Source: Paenibacillus hamazuiensis (GTDB taxonomy: Bacteria > Bacillota > Bacilli > Paenibacillales > NBRC-103111). From it: a stretch of 64,000 bases of DNA. Position numbers and translations under genes: made by a program. Under the pieces are notes generated by a model. That model was not told where the DNA came from and searched no databases. It saw only the letters and a program-made list of their open reading frames with translations. The stretch lies in assembly GCF_023276405.1 (NCBI RefSeq), contig NZ_JALRMO010000001.1, forward strand, positions 2,790,001-2,854,000, read 5' to 3'. Positions 27,815-37,198 of this stretch are shown here, piece by piece; position 1 is the first letter of the stretch; each line of letters starts with the position of its first letter.

Positions 27815-28905
27815 ACCGCATTTCCCCCTATTCTGAAACGGGTAACGTACCCGAAGCTGTCGATCGTATGTGTCACCGCTTTTAAATAATAGGGCTGACT
27901 GAGCTTTTTTCCGAGCCCTTCCATCTTGACGTAGAGGCCTGCCATCATTTCCGGAATGCCGTCGCATTCCCCGTAGCCGGAAATCAGCTGCATCGCCCGG
28001 TAATTCAGGATCGCCGTCGCTTTATCCTTCGCTTCCTGCTCCGTGTCCACGTTCGTATAAACGTACTCCGTATAGCTGCCGAGCGAATTCAAAATGTCGG
28101 GCCCCGTCTTGGAGTTGGAGCCGAGCTTTTTCACCTGCCCGGATGTTCCTTCGAGCAAGGCCGTTTTCTTTACATCCCATCCGCGCACGACCACCTTGCC
28201 CACCTGGGCGGCGATGTTCATCTCGGGCGCGAAGCTGCGCAGCGTCTTCCCCCAGGCCAGCGTGACGACCGGAGACGTACTCTCCAAAGCCTTGCGAAAA
28301 TACATCGTCTTGCCGACGATGAAAAAGTCGTAATTCAACTCTTTCGCCAGCTCGGAAATAAACTCGTAATCGCTGCATTCGTTTTGCGCAGTAATCTCGA
28401 TCGGATCGCCCGTATCGTCGGCGACCACCTTCGATACATATTGCTTCCCAACCTCCGACACGATGTCGCTGATCTTCTTTTTCTCCCACGACTGGGATCT
28501 GACGCTGCGCATCATCAGAAACGACATGTCCATGCCGCGCACGATGATTTTCGGCAAATCGTCGGAAGGAAATTCGCACGATACGGACGTTATGAGGCCG
28601 TAGAGAACCGTCTCCAGCTTATCCACGTAACCCATGCGGATTTCCACGTACGTGCCTAGCGTAAACTCGCTGTCCAGCCACTGAAATTCCTGCTTTAACG
28701 GATCAAATGCGTTGACGACGGTGAATTCGAACGAGCTCGCCTCCGACTCAATGCTTGTCTCGACCGTCACCTGCGTGATGGCTGCCGTCAAAGCTATGTT
28801 GGTGCCGTTGATCAGTACCTCGAAGGTCGGCGCAAAAAAGCCGCCGTATTTTTTTTCAAGCTCTTCGAACGTAAACGTTTGGGTGGATAATGTCGGCTCG
28901 GCCAT
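27811..28905 (-). CDS. phage late-control-D/gp27-like hub protein (N-terminal half of split Afp8)
   Basis: A 364-residue hub protein of the gpD/gp27 family that forms the trimeric base of the spike. Visible marks: FEVLINGTNIALTAAITQVTV near the N-terminus, the FLMMRSVRSQSWEKKKISDIV segment, and a QNECSDYEFISELAKELNYD helix followed by FFIVGKTMYFRK, all typical of the D fold. Its GGAG ribosome site overlaps the end of the LysM gene and its stop overlaps the gpV-like start, so the three are coupled. Confidence 0.88.
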   Translation of the reverse strand: MAEPTLSTQTFTFEELEKKYGGFFAPTFEVLINGTNIALTAAITQVTVETSIESEASSFEFTVVNAFDPLKQEFQWLDSEFTLGTYVEIRMGYVDKLETVLYGLITSVSCEFPSDDLPKIIVRGMDMSFLMMRSVRSQSWEKKKISDIVSEVGKQYVSKVVADDTGDPIEITAQNECSDYEFISELAKELNYDFFIVGKTMYFRKALESTSPVVTLAWGKTLRSFAPEMNIAAQVGKVVVRGWDVKKTALLEGTSGQVKKLGSNSKTGPDILNSLGSYTEYVYTNVDTEQEAKDKATAILNYRAMQLISGYGECDGIPEMMAGLYVKMEGLGKKLSQPYYLKAVTHTIDSFGYVTRFRIGGNAV

Positions 28906-28909
28906 GCGC

Positions 28910-29527
28910 TCACTCCAAACGGGGAACGATCAGTTGGGCACCCGGCTTCACGTCGCGCGGGTTGTCGATGCCGTTCGCTTGGGCGATTTGCCGCCAGTAG
29001 GCCGGAGATTCGTATTCCTCCTGGGAAATGTGCCACAGCTGCTCCCCTTGCTTCAATTGCCGCTCTTTGGTCCGGTCGGCGGACTGCTTCGAAGTCCGCT
29101 TCTGCTGCTTGATCACCGTTTCCGTCGACCGGAAGGTGACGTTCAAGGTGGCCCGGACGGGTGTGCCGTCCCCCAGAAACATCGTATATTTCTGGTTCAC
29201 TTTTTCGAGCACGCCCTTGAAATCCATCGTTCCCCATACAAATTGGCATATCGGAGGCGTATGCAGGTCTTTGTCGATGTTCAGCAAATTGACGATTTGC
29301 ATCGTATGGTCACGGACGTCCGTCCCCTTCTCATACGTATCGAAAAACAGATCCATCGTCAGCGTCATCGATTCGCCGCTGATGAACTGTAAAATCGAGC
29401 CGGACAGACCGGGCACCGTATCCCGCCCGAACCGGTTCCCTGCCGAAATGGAATATTCGTTCGGGTTAAACAATACTTCTATCGTCTGACTGGGACGATC
29501 GACGATGATCTTCGCTTTGGTCAACAT
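28910..29527 (-). CDS. LysM-containing baseplate hub connector (Afp7/gp53-like)
   Basis: A 205-residue protein. The N-terminal two thirds (ETIVD..-type core seen here as IIVDRPSQTIEVLFNPNEYS) is the Afp7/tail-tube-initiator type that sits between the inner tube and the spike hub. The C-terminus is a LysM motif (LKQGEQLWHISQEEYES, then IAQANGIDNPRDVKPGAQL). In contractile particles LysM acts as a baseplate contact rather than wall anchor. GGAGGGAGGG lies 12 bases before the ATG. Confidence 0.88.
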   Translation of the reverse strand: MLTKAKIIVDRPSQTIEVLFNPNEYSISAGNRFGRDTVPGLSGSILQFISGESMTLTMDLFFDTYEKGTDVRDHTMQIVNLLNIDKDLHTPPICQFVWGTMDFKGVLEKVNQKYTMFLGDGTPVRATLNVTFRSTETVIKQQKRTSKQSADRTKERQLKQGEQLWHISQEEYESPAYWRQIAQANGIDNPRDVKPGAQLIVPRLE

Positions 29528-29562
29528 GAACGTGAACGTCCCTCCCTCCGGCCGGTCTGAAT

Positions 29563-32500
29563 TTACCTGCCTCTGCGCTGCTGATCGAAACGGATCTTCC
29601 GCTCGATTTCCTTGTAAACGCGCTCCACTATCTTGTGAAAATCGATCGCCGGGGTCTCGGGCGGCTGCACAACGTTGGCCTGCAGCTTCACTTCGCTTTG
29701 CGTCGTATTCGTACCGCTTCCGCTTCGCGATTCCGTCTCGTGCTCCGCTGCTCTCGGTCTGCTGCGGTATTCCAGCGATGGCGGGCGCAGCAAGTGCGGC
29801 TGCATGAAGCTTTCCGCGGCCGCCGGACGTTTTGCGGTCGCCGGTCCTGTCGGACCTTGAACGGGCGCCGATCGTGCCGCCGGACTATCACCGGATGCCA
29901 AGGCTAGGCCTGGCGCTTGCGAAATCGGTCGCAGCGTCTGCCGGAGCCGGTATGTTGAAGCAAAAACCGGAAGCCGTTCCGCCGCTCCGATACCGCTGCC
30001 GCTTATGGCAAGCATGGATGTCGCGCGGTGTTTGTCGGGAACGGATAATATGCGGGTGAGAATCAGCGCAGGGGCTCCTTCGCCCCGCGGACCTGCGCCT
30101 CGTCCTTGAGTCCGTTTCTCCGCAGGCCGAAGCTGCCGCTGAATAACCGTCCGTATCCATTGCCGGTTCAAAATGCGGGTTATATGCGGCTGATCGGTTT
30201 CCATGCGATTTGTCCGGAAGCTTTCCCCGAAGCGAAGCTCCGTGATTCGGCCTGATCCGCCGGTCATATCGACGCTTGATACAGCCGCTCCATTCACGGG
30301 TTCAAGCCGGCCTCGCAACTTCGTTAGAAGCAGTAAAGTCTGCCACCCTCTCCGAGCCCCGACGATTTCCGCCAACGTGCCTGGCGCCTGCTGCAGTTGC
30401 ATGAAACCGGTTCTCCACTTCAGCGGGCTTACCGTTCCGGCTGCTTCCGCTTTCCCGCCCGGAGCATAAAGCGCCTCCACCGCCACGTTCGGACTGTCGC
30501 CTCTTTCCCTCGGCCCGGGTATTCCGAATAAACGCAGCGCAAAGCGATATGCCGCTGATCTTATCGGTAAATTTGAAGCCGTCTTGTCAGCCTTATCCGG
30601 TCCCGGACCAATAACAGGCCGGAGCGCCGTATGCCGAATAGGGACGCTTAATGCCGATCCGGCGCGGAAATCCGCGGCGGTTCCCGGTTGCCTCTGCAAA
30701 ATCGGAAACAAAAACGGTTTTGCGCTGCGGTCGATTGCCGGGATATTCCTCGTCGACAAATCGTACGCGGCTTGACGGGACATGAGCTGTTCCCCGCGAG
30801 GGAAGCCTGCCTGCAATATGCGAGCGATGCGTCCCGCCGAAACGGAAATCTCGCGGACCAGGCGGCTTAATCGGATCGCTTGCTGCCCGCTCTGCCTGTC
30901 AGACCGACGGAATACTTGCGGTACGGAAAACGGCGTGAACTGCAACTGCATGTCCCGCCATCCTTCTCCGAAAACGCGCTTTGCCGCAAAGTTTTCCACT
31001 GCGCCATCGCCATGACCGCTTCGGTTCGGACGCCCCGCCGCAGCCGCATTTTGCCATACCCGCATATCGCGAACCGACCTGTACGCGTGCTGCAACTGCA
31101 TCGGACTCGCCGCTGCGTTTGGAGCAGGGTGTCCGAGAGGCCATACCACTCTTTGCAATACGGGCATAGCCCTAAAGACCGCCGCATTCGGCGTTCCGTT
31201 TCCTGCCGCTGCCGAAGCGGCATAAGCGGCAGCCGTCTCCGGCCCGCCGCCGATGAACGGCATCGCAGGTATAAACCCACGCCGGCCATTGATCGCCAGA
31301 GCAGCTATGATCGCGGTATTTGCGGCAGTTCCGGCACGGGTCGCGAGCTGCAGTGCCGGAAAGCCGGACAGCCGGCTTCCGGGAGCGTCATACGGCCCGA
31401 TCATTCGCCGTTCTGACGCATAGCCGCCGAATGTGTTTGACCGAACGTTCCGATTCATAAAAACCGGCATCATCCCGCCCCATGCGCGCGCAGCAGCGGT
31501 CTGAAAGCCGCCTGACCTGGCTTGCCGGACTGCACGCAGGTCGCTGGGCAGGAAGGCGGTCAGGCCGCTTACGATAGTGCTCCATAAACGGATTATGCGG
31601 CTGTCCAAACTGGGCAGGAGTAAATCGCCGCCGCCGGCCATATCCGGCAAATGAGATTGTGAAATAAAAATCGGCCGCGTTTTTTCCCTGCGGGTATCCG
31701 TTATGTTTCGCCATACATTTTCAGGGAAAAGCCGCATTCCGCTTTCAGCGTCGGTTAAAGGTACATAACGCGGGAAAAACGCGTCATTTGCACTCTGCAT
31801 AAACACCTGACCGGCTCGTCCGTTCAGCCGATAGTCGGAAAACAAGGCGTCATCAGGAAGCATTCTCCGACGATTGAACATTTGCTCTATGACAGCCTTT
31901 GCCCCGCCTTGCAGCATCGTCGGGAAATCCGTTCCCATGTTGATCGGCGGCAGACCGGGGGGTTGCCCCCGTCCTGGACCTGCCGCCGCACCCGATTCGG
32001 GCCCCCGGAATCCCGGCCCCCTTATTCTCGTGCTTCGATCAGAAACCTCCTGCCGAACGAACCTGTTGGCAGCATTTTCCGCAAGGGGCGACAACGTCGA
32101 CTTCGCTGCGTTTCGCCAAACGATTGCCGCAGGAATCCCGAATAAACCGCTCAACCAAGGCGCATTCGAGCCAACTGGTTGAATCGCAATCTCTCTCGCA
32201 CTGCCCCCCGTGCGGCCAATAAAGTTTCGTTCGATAAAGCGCAGCTCCGCGCTCTCTGCTCTCCGGATTGGTCCGACAGAAGACAGCAGCATGGCAGGCA
32301 ATCTGAAAAACATTGCATTCGGCAATCCTCCCACTATATCGGGAGCCGGGGCTGCGTTATTCGGCACGGCCGCCGTTTGACGAAGCATATCGCTGAAAAA
32401 CGCATGCGGCTGAACGACAGGCCGTCGGCCTGTCCCCGTGCTTTCGGCCGGTCGCTGCTGCCCCCACGCTTGCTCGCGTGCATAAAACATGATCGGGTCC

Positions 32501-33750
32501 CATTGTGTCCCAGTTGCCCCGCGTATTGCCGACGCACCCACGGGACCGGAATCTCCCTGAATGCCGTCTACCGCCGCTATCCCCGGCTCCGCGCGAGAAC
32601 CGGAGAAGATCCTAACTGTCGGTCCCCACGATGTTCGAGGCTGCCCGTATACACGCGGAAAACCCGGAAAGCCTGTACTTTTAGGTGCCGACAGCGGTCC
32701 CCCTATCTGCTGTGCGCCCCGGATTATGCGAATTTGCGGCTCCGGCGGGAATCTTAATAATCGTTGCCCCGCTTTGAAACCCGGCATATCCGGAACCGGC
32801 AGGGGTGCCTGCATTCTCTGCACGACAGGCAGCGCCGAAATCTCCGGCATGCTCCGCACTATAGTCGGAGTCGGAATCCCCGGCATAGATGGAATCGCGG
32901 GCAGCGCCGGAATTCCCGCAGGCTTTCCCGGCCCTCCGGTTACGCCCGGCGTTTCGGGCATAACCCGAGCCGCCGGCATACCGGGCCTTCCCTGCAGCGG
33001 CGTAAACGCGGTCACCCCCGGCAATCCCGCCCCCCCGGCGGCACTGCGCTTGCCAAGCACCATTGCGGTATCGGCGATCCTCGAGTATATCAACCGCAGA
33101 TTTCCGTTTTCGCCGGTCGGCCCAAATGCGAAGCCGCGTTTTTCCGGGGCAAAATACTCCTTAATCCCCGGAATGAGCCCGTAAGCGGGTAACACCGCCG
33201 CATTCCAGTTGCGACGCCCGAGCTGCCCGGCCAAGCGAAAAGGATCCGCGGCCGGCTGTCTCTCGAGCATACGACCAACGCCCATGCCCGGCCATAGGGT
33301 TTCAGCCGCCGGTTCGCGGCTTTGCCCGGCCGTCCCGGCCAACTCTCGTCCGCGCGCGGCGAACCCATTGTCGCGGCCGGGCAGCTTTTGTCCCGCTCCC
33401 GAGACGGGAGCCTGTCCCAACCGTCCCGCGGAAGCCGCCGTCTGCTGGAGGAGCAAGAGAGCCTGCAGCCGCCGCATCGTCAGCGCCTGGTTCGTAAAAA
33501 AGGACGCCTCCTTGCTGTGCAGCGCTGTGAGCTCCAGCCGAATCTGCACATGGAACCGATTCAGCGTGTGCCAAACGGATTCGCCCCCCGCATCCGGAGC
33601 AAAAACATCCGGCTCTCTGAAAACAAGCGGCACGATCCCCAAATACGGCCTTTTCACGTACCCGTATTTGGACATGATCGCTTCGGCGAAACTTCGCGAG
33701 CCTGGTTGTTCCCGCACAAACCGCGAAGGCTGCAAGCGCACTCGAATCAT
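29563..33750 (-). CDS. 1395-residue disordered Pro/Gly/Ala-rich eCIS protein
   Basis: Very long, low-complexity protein located between the second tube gene and the LysM gene, where classical loci have a short Afp6-type gene. Residues 1-120 look folded (YLGIVPLVFREPDVFAP, then a helix rich in Gln and Leu). Most of the rest is rich in Arg, Ala, Gly and Pro, with a Pro-Xaa-Met repeat stretch near 260-320 (PALPAIPSMPGIPTPT). The last 25 residues form a charged amphipathic helix (IVERVYKEIERKIRFDQQRRGR) that looks like the conserved tail of other eCIS proteins at this position. AAGGGG precedes the ATG. The 4.2-kb frame is open throughout. It may be a tape-measure, lumen or adaptor protein; function unknown. 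Confidence 0.75.
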   Translation of the reverse strand: MIRVRLQPSRFVREQPGSRSFAEAIMSKYGYVKRPYLGIVPLVFREPDVFAPDAGGESVWHTLNRFHVQIRLELTALHSKEASFFTNQALTMRRLQALLLLQQTAASAGRLGQAPVSGAGQKLPGRDNGFAARGRELAGTAGQSREPAAETLWPGMGVGRMLERQPAADPFRLAGQLGRRNWNAAVLPAYGLIPGIKEYFAPEKRGFAFGPTGENGNLRLIYSRIADTAMVLGKRSAAGGAGLPGVTAFTPLQGRPGMPAARVMPETPGVTGGPGKPAGIPALPAIPSMPGIPTPTIVRSMPEISALPVVQRMQAPLPVPDMPGFKAGQRLLRFPPEPQIRIIRGAQQIGGPLSAPKSTGFPGFPRVYGQPRTSWGPTVRIFSGSRAEPGIAAVDGIQGDSGPVGASAIRGATGTQWDPIMFYAREQAWGQQRPAESTGTGRRPVVQPHAFFSDMLRQTAAVPNNAAPAPDIVGGLPNAMFFRLPAMLLSSVGPIRRAESAELRFIERNFIGRTGGSAREIAIQPVGSNAPWLSGLFGIPAAIVWRNAAKSTLSPLAENAANRFVRQEVSDRSTRIRGPGFRGPESGAAAGPGRGQPPGLPPINMGTDFPTMLQGGAKAVIEQMFNRRRMLPDDALFSDYRLNGRAGQVFMQSANDAFFPRYVPLTDAESGMRLFPENVWRNITDTRREKTRPIFISQSHLPDMAGGGDLLLPSLDSRIIRLWSTIVSGLTAFLPSDLRAVRQARSGGFQTAAARAWGGMMPVFMNRNVRSNTFGGYASERRMIGPYDAPGSRLSGFPALQLATRAGTAANTAIIAALAINGRRGFIPAMPFIGGGPETAAAYAASAAAGNGTPNAAVFRAMPVLQRVVWPLGHPAPNAAASPMQLQHAYRSVRDMRVWQNAAAAGRPNRSGHGDGAVENFAAKRVFGEGWRDMQLQFTPFSVPQVFRRSDRQSGQQAIRLSRLVREISVSAGRIARILQAGFPRGEQLMSRQAAYDLSTRNIPAIDRSAKPFLFPILQRQPGTAADFRAGSALSVPIRHTALRPVIGPGPDKADKTASNLPIRSAAYRFALRLFGIPGPRERGDSPNVAVEALYAPGGKAEAAGTVSPLKWRTGFMQLQQAPGTLAEIVGARRGWQTLLLLTKLRGRLEPVNGAAVSSVDMTGGSGRITELRFGESFRTNRMETDQPHITRILNRQWIRTVIQRQLRPAEKRTQGRGAGPRGEGAPALILTRILSVPDKHRATSMLAISGSGIGAAERLPVFASTYRLRQTLRPISQAPGLALASGDSPAARSAPVQGPTGPATAKRPAAAESFMQPHLLRPPSLEYRSRPRAAEHETESRSGSGTNTTQSEVKLQANVVQPPETPAIDFHKIVERVYKEIERKIRFDQQRRGR

Positions 33751-33761
33751 ACGTTTTCCCC

Positions 33762-34199
33762 TTATCCGCCCGTCAAGTATACCGTCTTGAGACCCTGGTG
33801 CACGATCTCCAGCGTCTCAACGGCTATCTCGTTGCCATGTGCGTTCAAGTCGCTGCCGATCCACTTCACCGGGTAAGCCCCGACAAAATCCCACCGGCAC
33901 AGCTGTTTGCCGTCCTGCCTTTGCAAAATAACCGAACCTTGCCGCCGCTCGATTTTCCCCATCGTCACGTTGCTGTACCATTCCCAGAGCTTGGACGACT
34001 CGGTGATGCCCCGCTTGAAAACAAGCGGCGGGCTGGACGTTTTTTTCGGAAAGCGGTGCACGTAATCGTTGAGTCCTCCCTCTCGGTATTCCTCGAATTC
34101 GGTCTCCACCTGCAGCCCCCTCACCTCGGAAAAACCCGAGACGCCTTCAATTCCTTTGATTTCCACCAAAAACCGAAAAGCGCCGCTAGGATTGCTCAT
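33762..34199 (-). CDS. tail tube protein 2 (gp19 family, Afp5-like)
   Basis: A 145-residue tube-type protein: FRFLVEIKGIEGVSGFSEVRGL, VFKRGITESSKLWEWYSNV and the terminal NEIAVETLEIVHQGL are the standard gp19-fold segments. It is a paralogue of the first tube gene at 34860 and, placed next to the LysM gene, is likely the tube initiator that joins the hub. I choose the ATG at 34199 with GAGGTG six bases upstream over the GTG three codons earlier. The distal position after an internal terminator agrees with a low copy number. Confidence 0.88.
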   Translation of the reverse strand: MSNPSGAFRFLVEIKGIEGVSGFSEVRGLQVETEFEEYREGGLNDYVHRFPKKTSSPPLVFKRGITESSKLWEWYSNVTMGKIERRQGSVILQRQDGKQLCRWDFVGAYPVKWIGSDLNAHGNEIAVETLEIVHQGLKTVYLTGG

Positions 34200-34213
34200 G
34201 TTGTCCACCTCGT

Positions 34214-34396
34214 TTAAAACACGTCAAAAATGTTTTCCGGCTCGTCGTTGAACTTCCGGTTGATTTTGGAAATCTCTTCACACCATCTGCGGCGGTCGCG
34301 ATGCTCCATCGCCATAATTTGATCGTGAGGCCAGTGGAAGTGGTAAGCGATAAAGGCGACCTCCTCGAGCAGCTTCTCCGCAGGATAAACCGTCAA
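34214..34396 (-). CDS. small eCIS protein (DUF6760-like)
   Basis: A 60-residue protein: VYPAEKLLEEVAFIAYHFHWPHDQIMAMEHRDRRRWCEEISKINR. The HFHWPHDQIMAMEHRDRRRW segment is characteristic of a short family found beside tube genes in eCIS and phage clusters. Its ATG overlaps the stop of the preceding gene (ATGA) and it is 14 bases before tube protein 2. Likely an assembly chaperone-like factor; function unproven. Confidence 0.75.
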   Translation of the reverse strand: MTVYPAEKLLEEVAFIAYHFHWPHDQIMAMEHRDRRRWCEEISKINRKFNDEPENIFDVF

Positions 34397-34770
34397 ACCG
34401 CCTCGTTCCCGGCTAAAAAATCGATCGGCGCCTCATGCTCGTGGCCGCACTTCGGACAAACGGTCTGAACGCGCGGAGAATCGGCCTTGTTGATTTCCTG
34501 GTAAAACCCTTGAAGAAACGCCAAATCCGCCGTAAACAGATTTTCGATGACCATCGTATCGATCGCCTTCAGGTCCCCTAGCTTTGTAATGACACGCGCC
34601 AGCAAAATAATCGTCAAGTAACTCGGATTCGACTGCACGCGGTGGTCGCGCAGCGGAGCGATTTCATCGGCGGCCGTCGCCAGCCTCATGACGCCCCGCT
34701 TATGCAAATTGCCGTTTTCATCCACATACCCTTTCGGCAGCTCGAATGCATACTCCGTTTTAAAAACCAT
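34393..34770 (-). CDS. phage-tail assembly-type protein with CxxC
   Basis: A 125-residue protein resembling tail assembly proteins of the gp41-like group: FELPKGYVDENGNLHKRGVMRLATAADEI at the N-terminus, a helical middle, and a C-terminal VCPKCGHEHEAP half zinc knuckle. In phages this class pairs with the next small gene, sometimes as a chaperone pair for the tape measure. GGGAGG lies eight bases before the ATG. An intrinsic terminator stands between it and the first tube gene. Confidence 0.75.
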   Translation of the reverse strand: MVFKTEYAFELPKGYVDENGNLHKRGVMRLATAADEIAPLRDHRVQSNPSYLTIILLARVITKLGDLKAIDTMVIENLFTADLAFLQGFYQEINKADSPRVQTVCPKCGHEHEAPIDFLAGNEAV

Positions 34771-34808
34771 CCCTGATGCCTCCCTTTGGTTGTCCGGCTA
34801 GAGGAGCG

Positions 34809-34834
34809 AAAAAGCAAGCCGCCTTGCGGCGTGC
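34809..34834 (-). terminator. internal attenuating terminator after tube gene 1
   Basis: On the minus strand an 8-bp stem with one mismatch (GCACGCCG / CGGCTTGC, loop of five) is followed by TTTTT. It lies in the 89-base gap after the first tube gene, inside the particle operon. Probable effect: most transcripts end after sheath and tube 1, and a fraction reads on. Confidence 0.65.
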
Positions 34835-34859
34835 CCATCCGCCCCGCCTATGGTTCCTG

Positions 34860-35294
34860 CTATTTTTTGCGGGTCATGCCCTCGTGAGCGATTTCCAGCA
34901 GCTCGATGGCTACCTCGTTGCCCGTCCCTTTAAAATCCGGCGCGGTATATTTGCACGGCCACGCATTGATGACCGTCCAGACCGCCTTCTCCTGCCCCAC
35001 CTCGTCGATCGCCGTAATGGTGACGGATTTTCGCGCGATCTTGCCGTTAATGGCGTCCTCCATCCACTTGTACATATCCATCGAGTCCGTAACGCCCCAT
35101 TTTAGCGTAATGTTGCTGTACTTGGTCAGACCCGGCAACTTGCGGGCCGTCGTCGCCGTTTCATTTCCTTCGCGGTACTCGATCACTTCGATGGAAGCGT
35201 CGTAGCCGGACACCTCGCTGAAACCGGCCTGCGTAATGTTGTCCAATTGAACCTTAAAGCGAAAGTTGCGATACGGATCTATACGATCTGGCAT
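34860..35294 (-). CDS. tail tube protein 1 (gp19 family, Afp1-like)
   Basis: A 144-residue inner-tube protein: FRFKVQLDNITQAGFSEVSGYDASIEVIEYREG, NITLKWGVTDSMDMYKWMED and NEVAIELLEIAHEGM are the standard gp19-fold segments. GAGGGG lies eight bases before the ATG. It follows the sheath gene by 38 bases and is followed by an internal terminator, as expected for the highly expressed tube subunit. Confidence 0.9.
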   Translation of the reverse strand: MPDRIDPYRNFRFKVQLDNITQAGFSEVSGYDASIEVIEYREGNETATTARKLPGLTKYSNITLKWGVTDSMDMYKWMEDAINGKIARKSVTITAIDEVGQEKAVWTVINAWPCKYTAPDFKGTGNEVAIELLEIAHEGMTRKK

Positions 35295-35332
35295 GAATGG
35301 TTCCCCTCACTTCGTTAAAAGATGCTGCCGCT

Positions 35333-37198
35333 TTAGCTGGCGTCTCCGCCGGTTTTTTGCGTGATGCGGAAGATGACGAACTCCGCCGGCTTCACAGGCG
35401 CTATGCCGATGACGCATATAAGCCTGCCGTTGTCGATGTCGTCCTGGGTCATCGTGCTGTGGCCGATCTGGATGTAGAACGCTTCGGACGGGCTCGACCC
35501 CATCAAGGCACCGCTGCGCCATACGCTGGTCAAAAACGCGTCGATCGTCAAATTGACGCGGCCCCACAACGTCTGATCGTTAGGCTCGAACACGACCCAA
35601 TTCGTTCCCTGCTTGATCGACTGCTCGATGTAAATAAACAATCTTCGAACGTTGACGTATTTCCACAACCCGTTGGAGGAAAGCGTTCTGGCGCCCCATA
35701 CCCGAATGCCTTGACCGGTGAAGGCGCGTATCAAATTGACACCGAGCGGATTTAAAATGTCCTGTTCGCCGACGTTGTACTGGCAATCCAGCCCCAGGCA
35801 GCCGCGAACGACCTCGTTGGCCGGCGCTTTATGTACGCCCCTCGTGTTGTCCGAGCGGGCATAAATTCCCGCCATCGAGCCGGAAGGAGGGATGAAAATA
35901 TTCCGTTTCTCCAGCGGATCGTACACTTGAAGCCACGGATGATATAATGCGGCATAAGACGTGTCGAACAAATTGCGGTGGCTCTGCACCTCGTCCGTTT
36001 TTTTCTTGTGCTGCGGAATATCCAGGACGGCGAAACGGCTTGCCAGGTTTTCGCAATGCGCGACAAGCGCGAGCTGGGTAGCCGGGTCCGTGACGCCGGG
36101 AATGCTGATGATGCTTACTTCTTCGTTGTCGATGAACGCCTGAATCCCCGAACGTTTTCCCGGTCCTCCGTCCGCCCCTATGTATATGTCCGCCGGGAAT
36201 TTGCTCGGATCGTCGGAAACGGTGCCGTCGGTTCCGCCGGCGAAGAATATCCGGTATATCGGCGGCTTGCCGTCCACGGGCGTTTCCGGCTTGCCGGCGA
36301 GCGTTTGAAACGGAGGCGTAATCCCGGAGGACGCCGTTTTGCCCAGACCCGCAGGCTCGTTCCCTTCATCGCCCGCATCGTTCGGACCGGCAGCCGGATC
36401 TTCCGCCGCTTTCGCAGGCGTCTGCACGTTTTGGGCGAAAACGATCAGTTTCGAGCGTCCCACGACCTTCTCGATGTAATTGGCGGCCGAGTCGTTCAGG
36501 GAGCAGTTTTCATACGTTTCATTTTCTTGCCCGCAATAAACGTTTAACGTTACTTCGCAGGTGGTCAGCAGCTTGACCGGAGGCAGCGTCTTGCCGTCGT
36601 CGACCACATCCGCATCACCGGCCAAATGGGACTCAAGAGTGATGATGTCGTCATGAACCGCCGTGATCTTGTTGTATGCTTTGGTTTTGCCGTCCGTCGT
36701 GAAAGCGACGATGTCGCCTGGGCTAAAGCCGGATGAATTTTTTACCCGGTATTGGAGAGAGCCGGCGGGATCGCCGACAACCGCCGTGATCGTCGTCTTT
36801 GCTTTGCTGGCCGGGGTAAACTCTAGACGGATCTGATTGCCCCAGGTTCCCGGATTTTTGGCGGCAAATCCTACCGTTGTGAGCAGCGTCGCTGCCGAAG
36901 CGGCCTTGGCATCTTCGGGTGCTACCCGCATCACATAACAGCGGCTCCCCCCGTTCATAAAGAAATGCTCCACGGCATACGCCAAATACCGCATGGAACC
37001 GTACGGATTCACCGGCAAATAAGATCCGTACTGGCGCTGAAAATCGCCGAAGCTCGTCACCAGCTGCGGCAGTCCCTCAACGCTCCCCCTCTCCGCCATG
37101 CCGATAAATCCGGCAGTGCTCGTACCGACCCCTTGCATCGGCACGCCGCCGCTGTCAAACTCTTCCACATACACTCCTGGCGATCTGTACTCTGGCAT
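35333..37198 (-). CDS. contractile tail sheath protein (Afp2-4-like)
   Basis: A 621-residue sheath protein, the only one in the locus (Afp has three). Standard start MPEYRSPGVYVEEFDSG, a variable beta insertion (about 120-270), a subtilisin-like sheath core, and the conserved C-terminal arm (RRLFIYIEQSIKQGTNWVVFEPND, AEFVIFRITQKTGG). An in-frame TGA just upstream fixes the start at the ATG. The only Shine-Dalgarno lies 31 bases before it and is bridged by a hairpin (separate entry). Confidence 0.93.
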   Translation of the reverse strand: MPEYRSPGVYVEEFDSGGVPMQGVGTSTAGFIGMAERGSVEGLPQLVTSFGDFQRQYGSYLPVNPYGSMRYLAYAVEHFFMNGGSRCYVMRVAPEDAKAASAATLLTTVGFAAKNPGTWGNQIRLEFTPASKAKTTITAVVGDPAGSLQYRVKNSSGFSPGDIVAFTTDGKTKAYNKITAVHDDIITLESHLAGDADVVDDGKTLPPVKLLTTCEVTLNVYCGQENETYENCSLNDSAANYIEKVVGRSKLIVFAQNVQTPAKAAEDPAAGPNDAGDEGNEPAGLGKTASSGITPPFQTLAGKPETPVDGKPPIYRIFFAGGTDGTVSDDPSKFPADIYIGADGGPGKRSGIQAFIDNEEVSIISIPGVTDPATQLALVAHCENLASRFAVLDIPQHKKKTDEVQSHRNLFDTSYAALYHPWLQVYDPLEKRNIFIPPSGSMAGIYARSDNTRGVHKAPANEVVRGCLGLDCQYNVGEQDILNPLGVNLIRAFTGQGIRVWGARTLSSNGLWKYVNVRRLFIYIEQSIKQGTNWVVFEPNDQTLWGRVNLTIDAFLTSVWRSGALMGSSPSEAFYIQIGHSTMTQDDIDNGRLICVIGIAPVKPAEFVIFRITQKTGGDAS

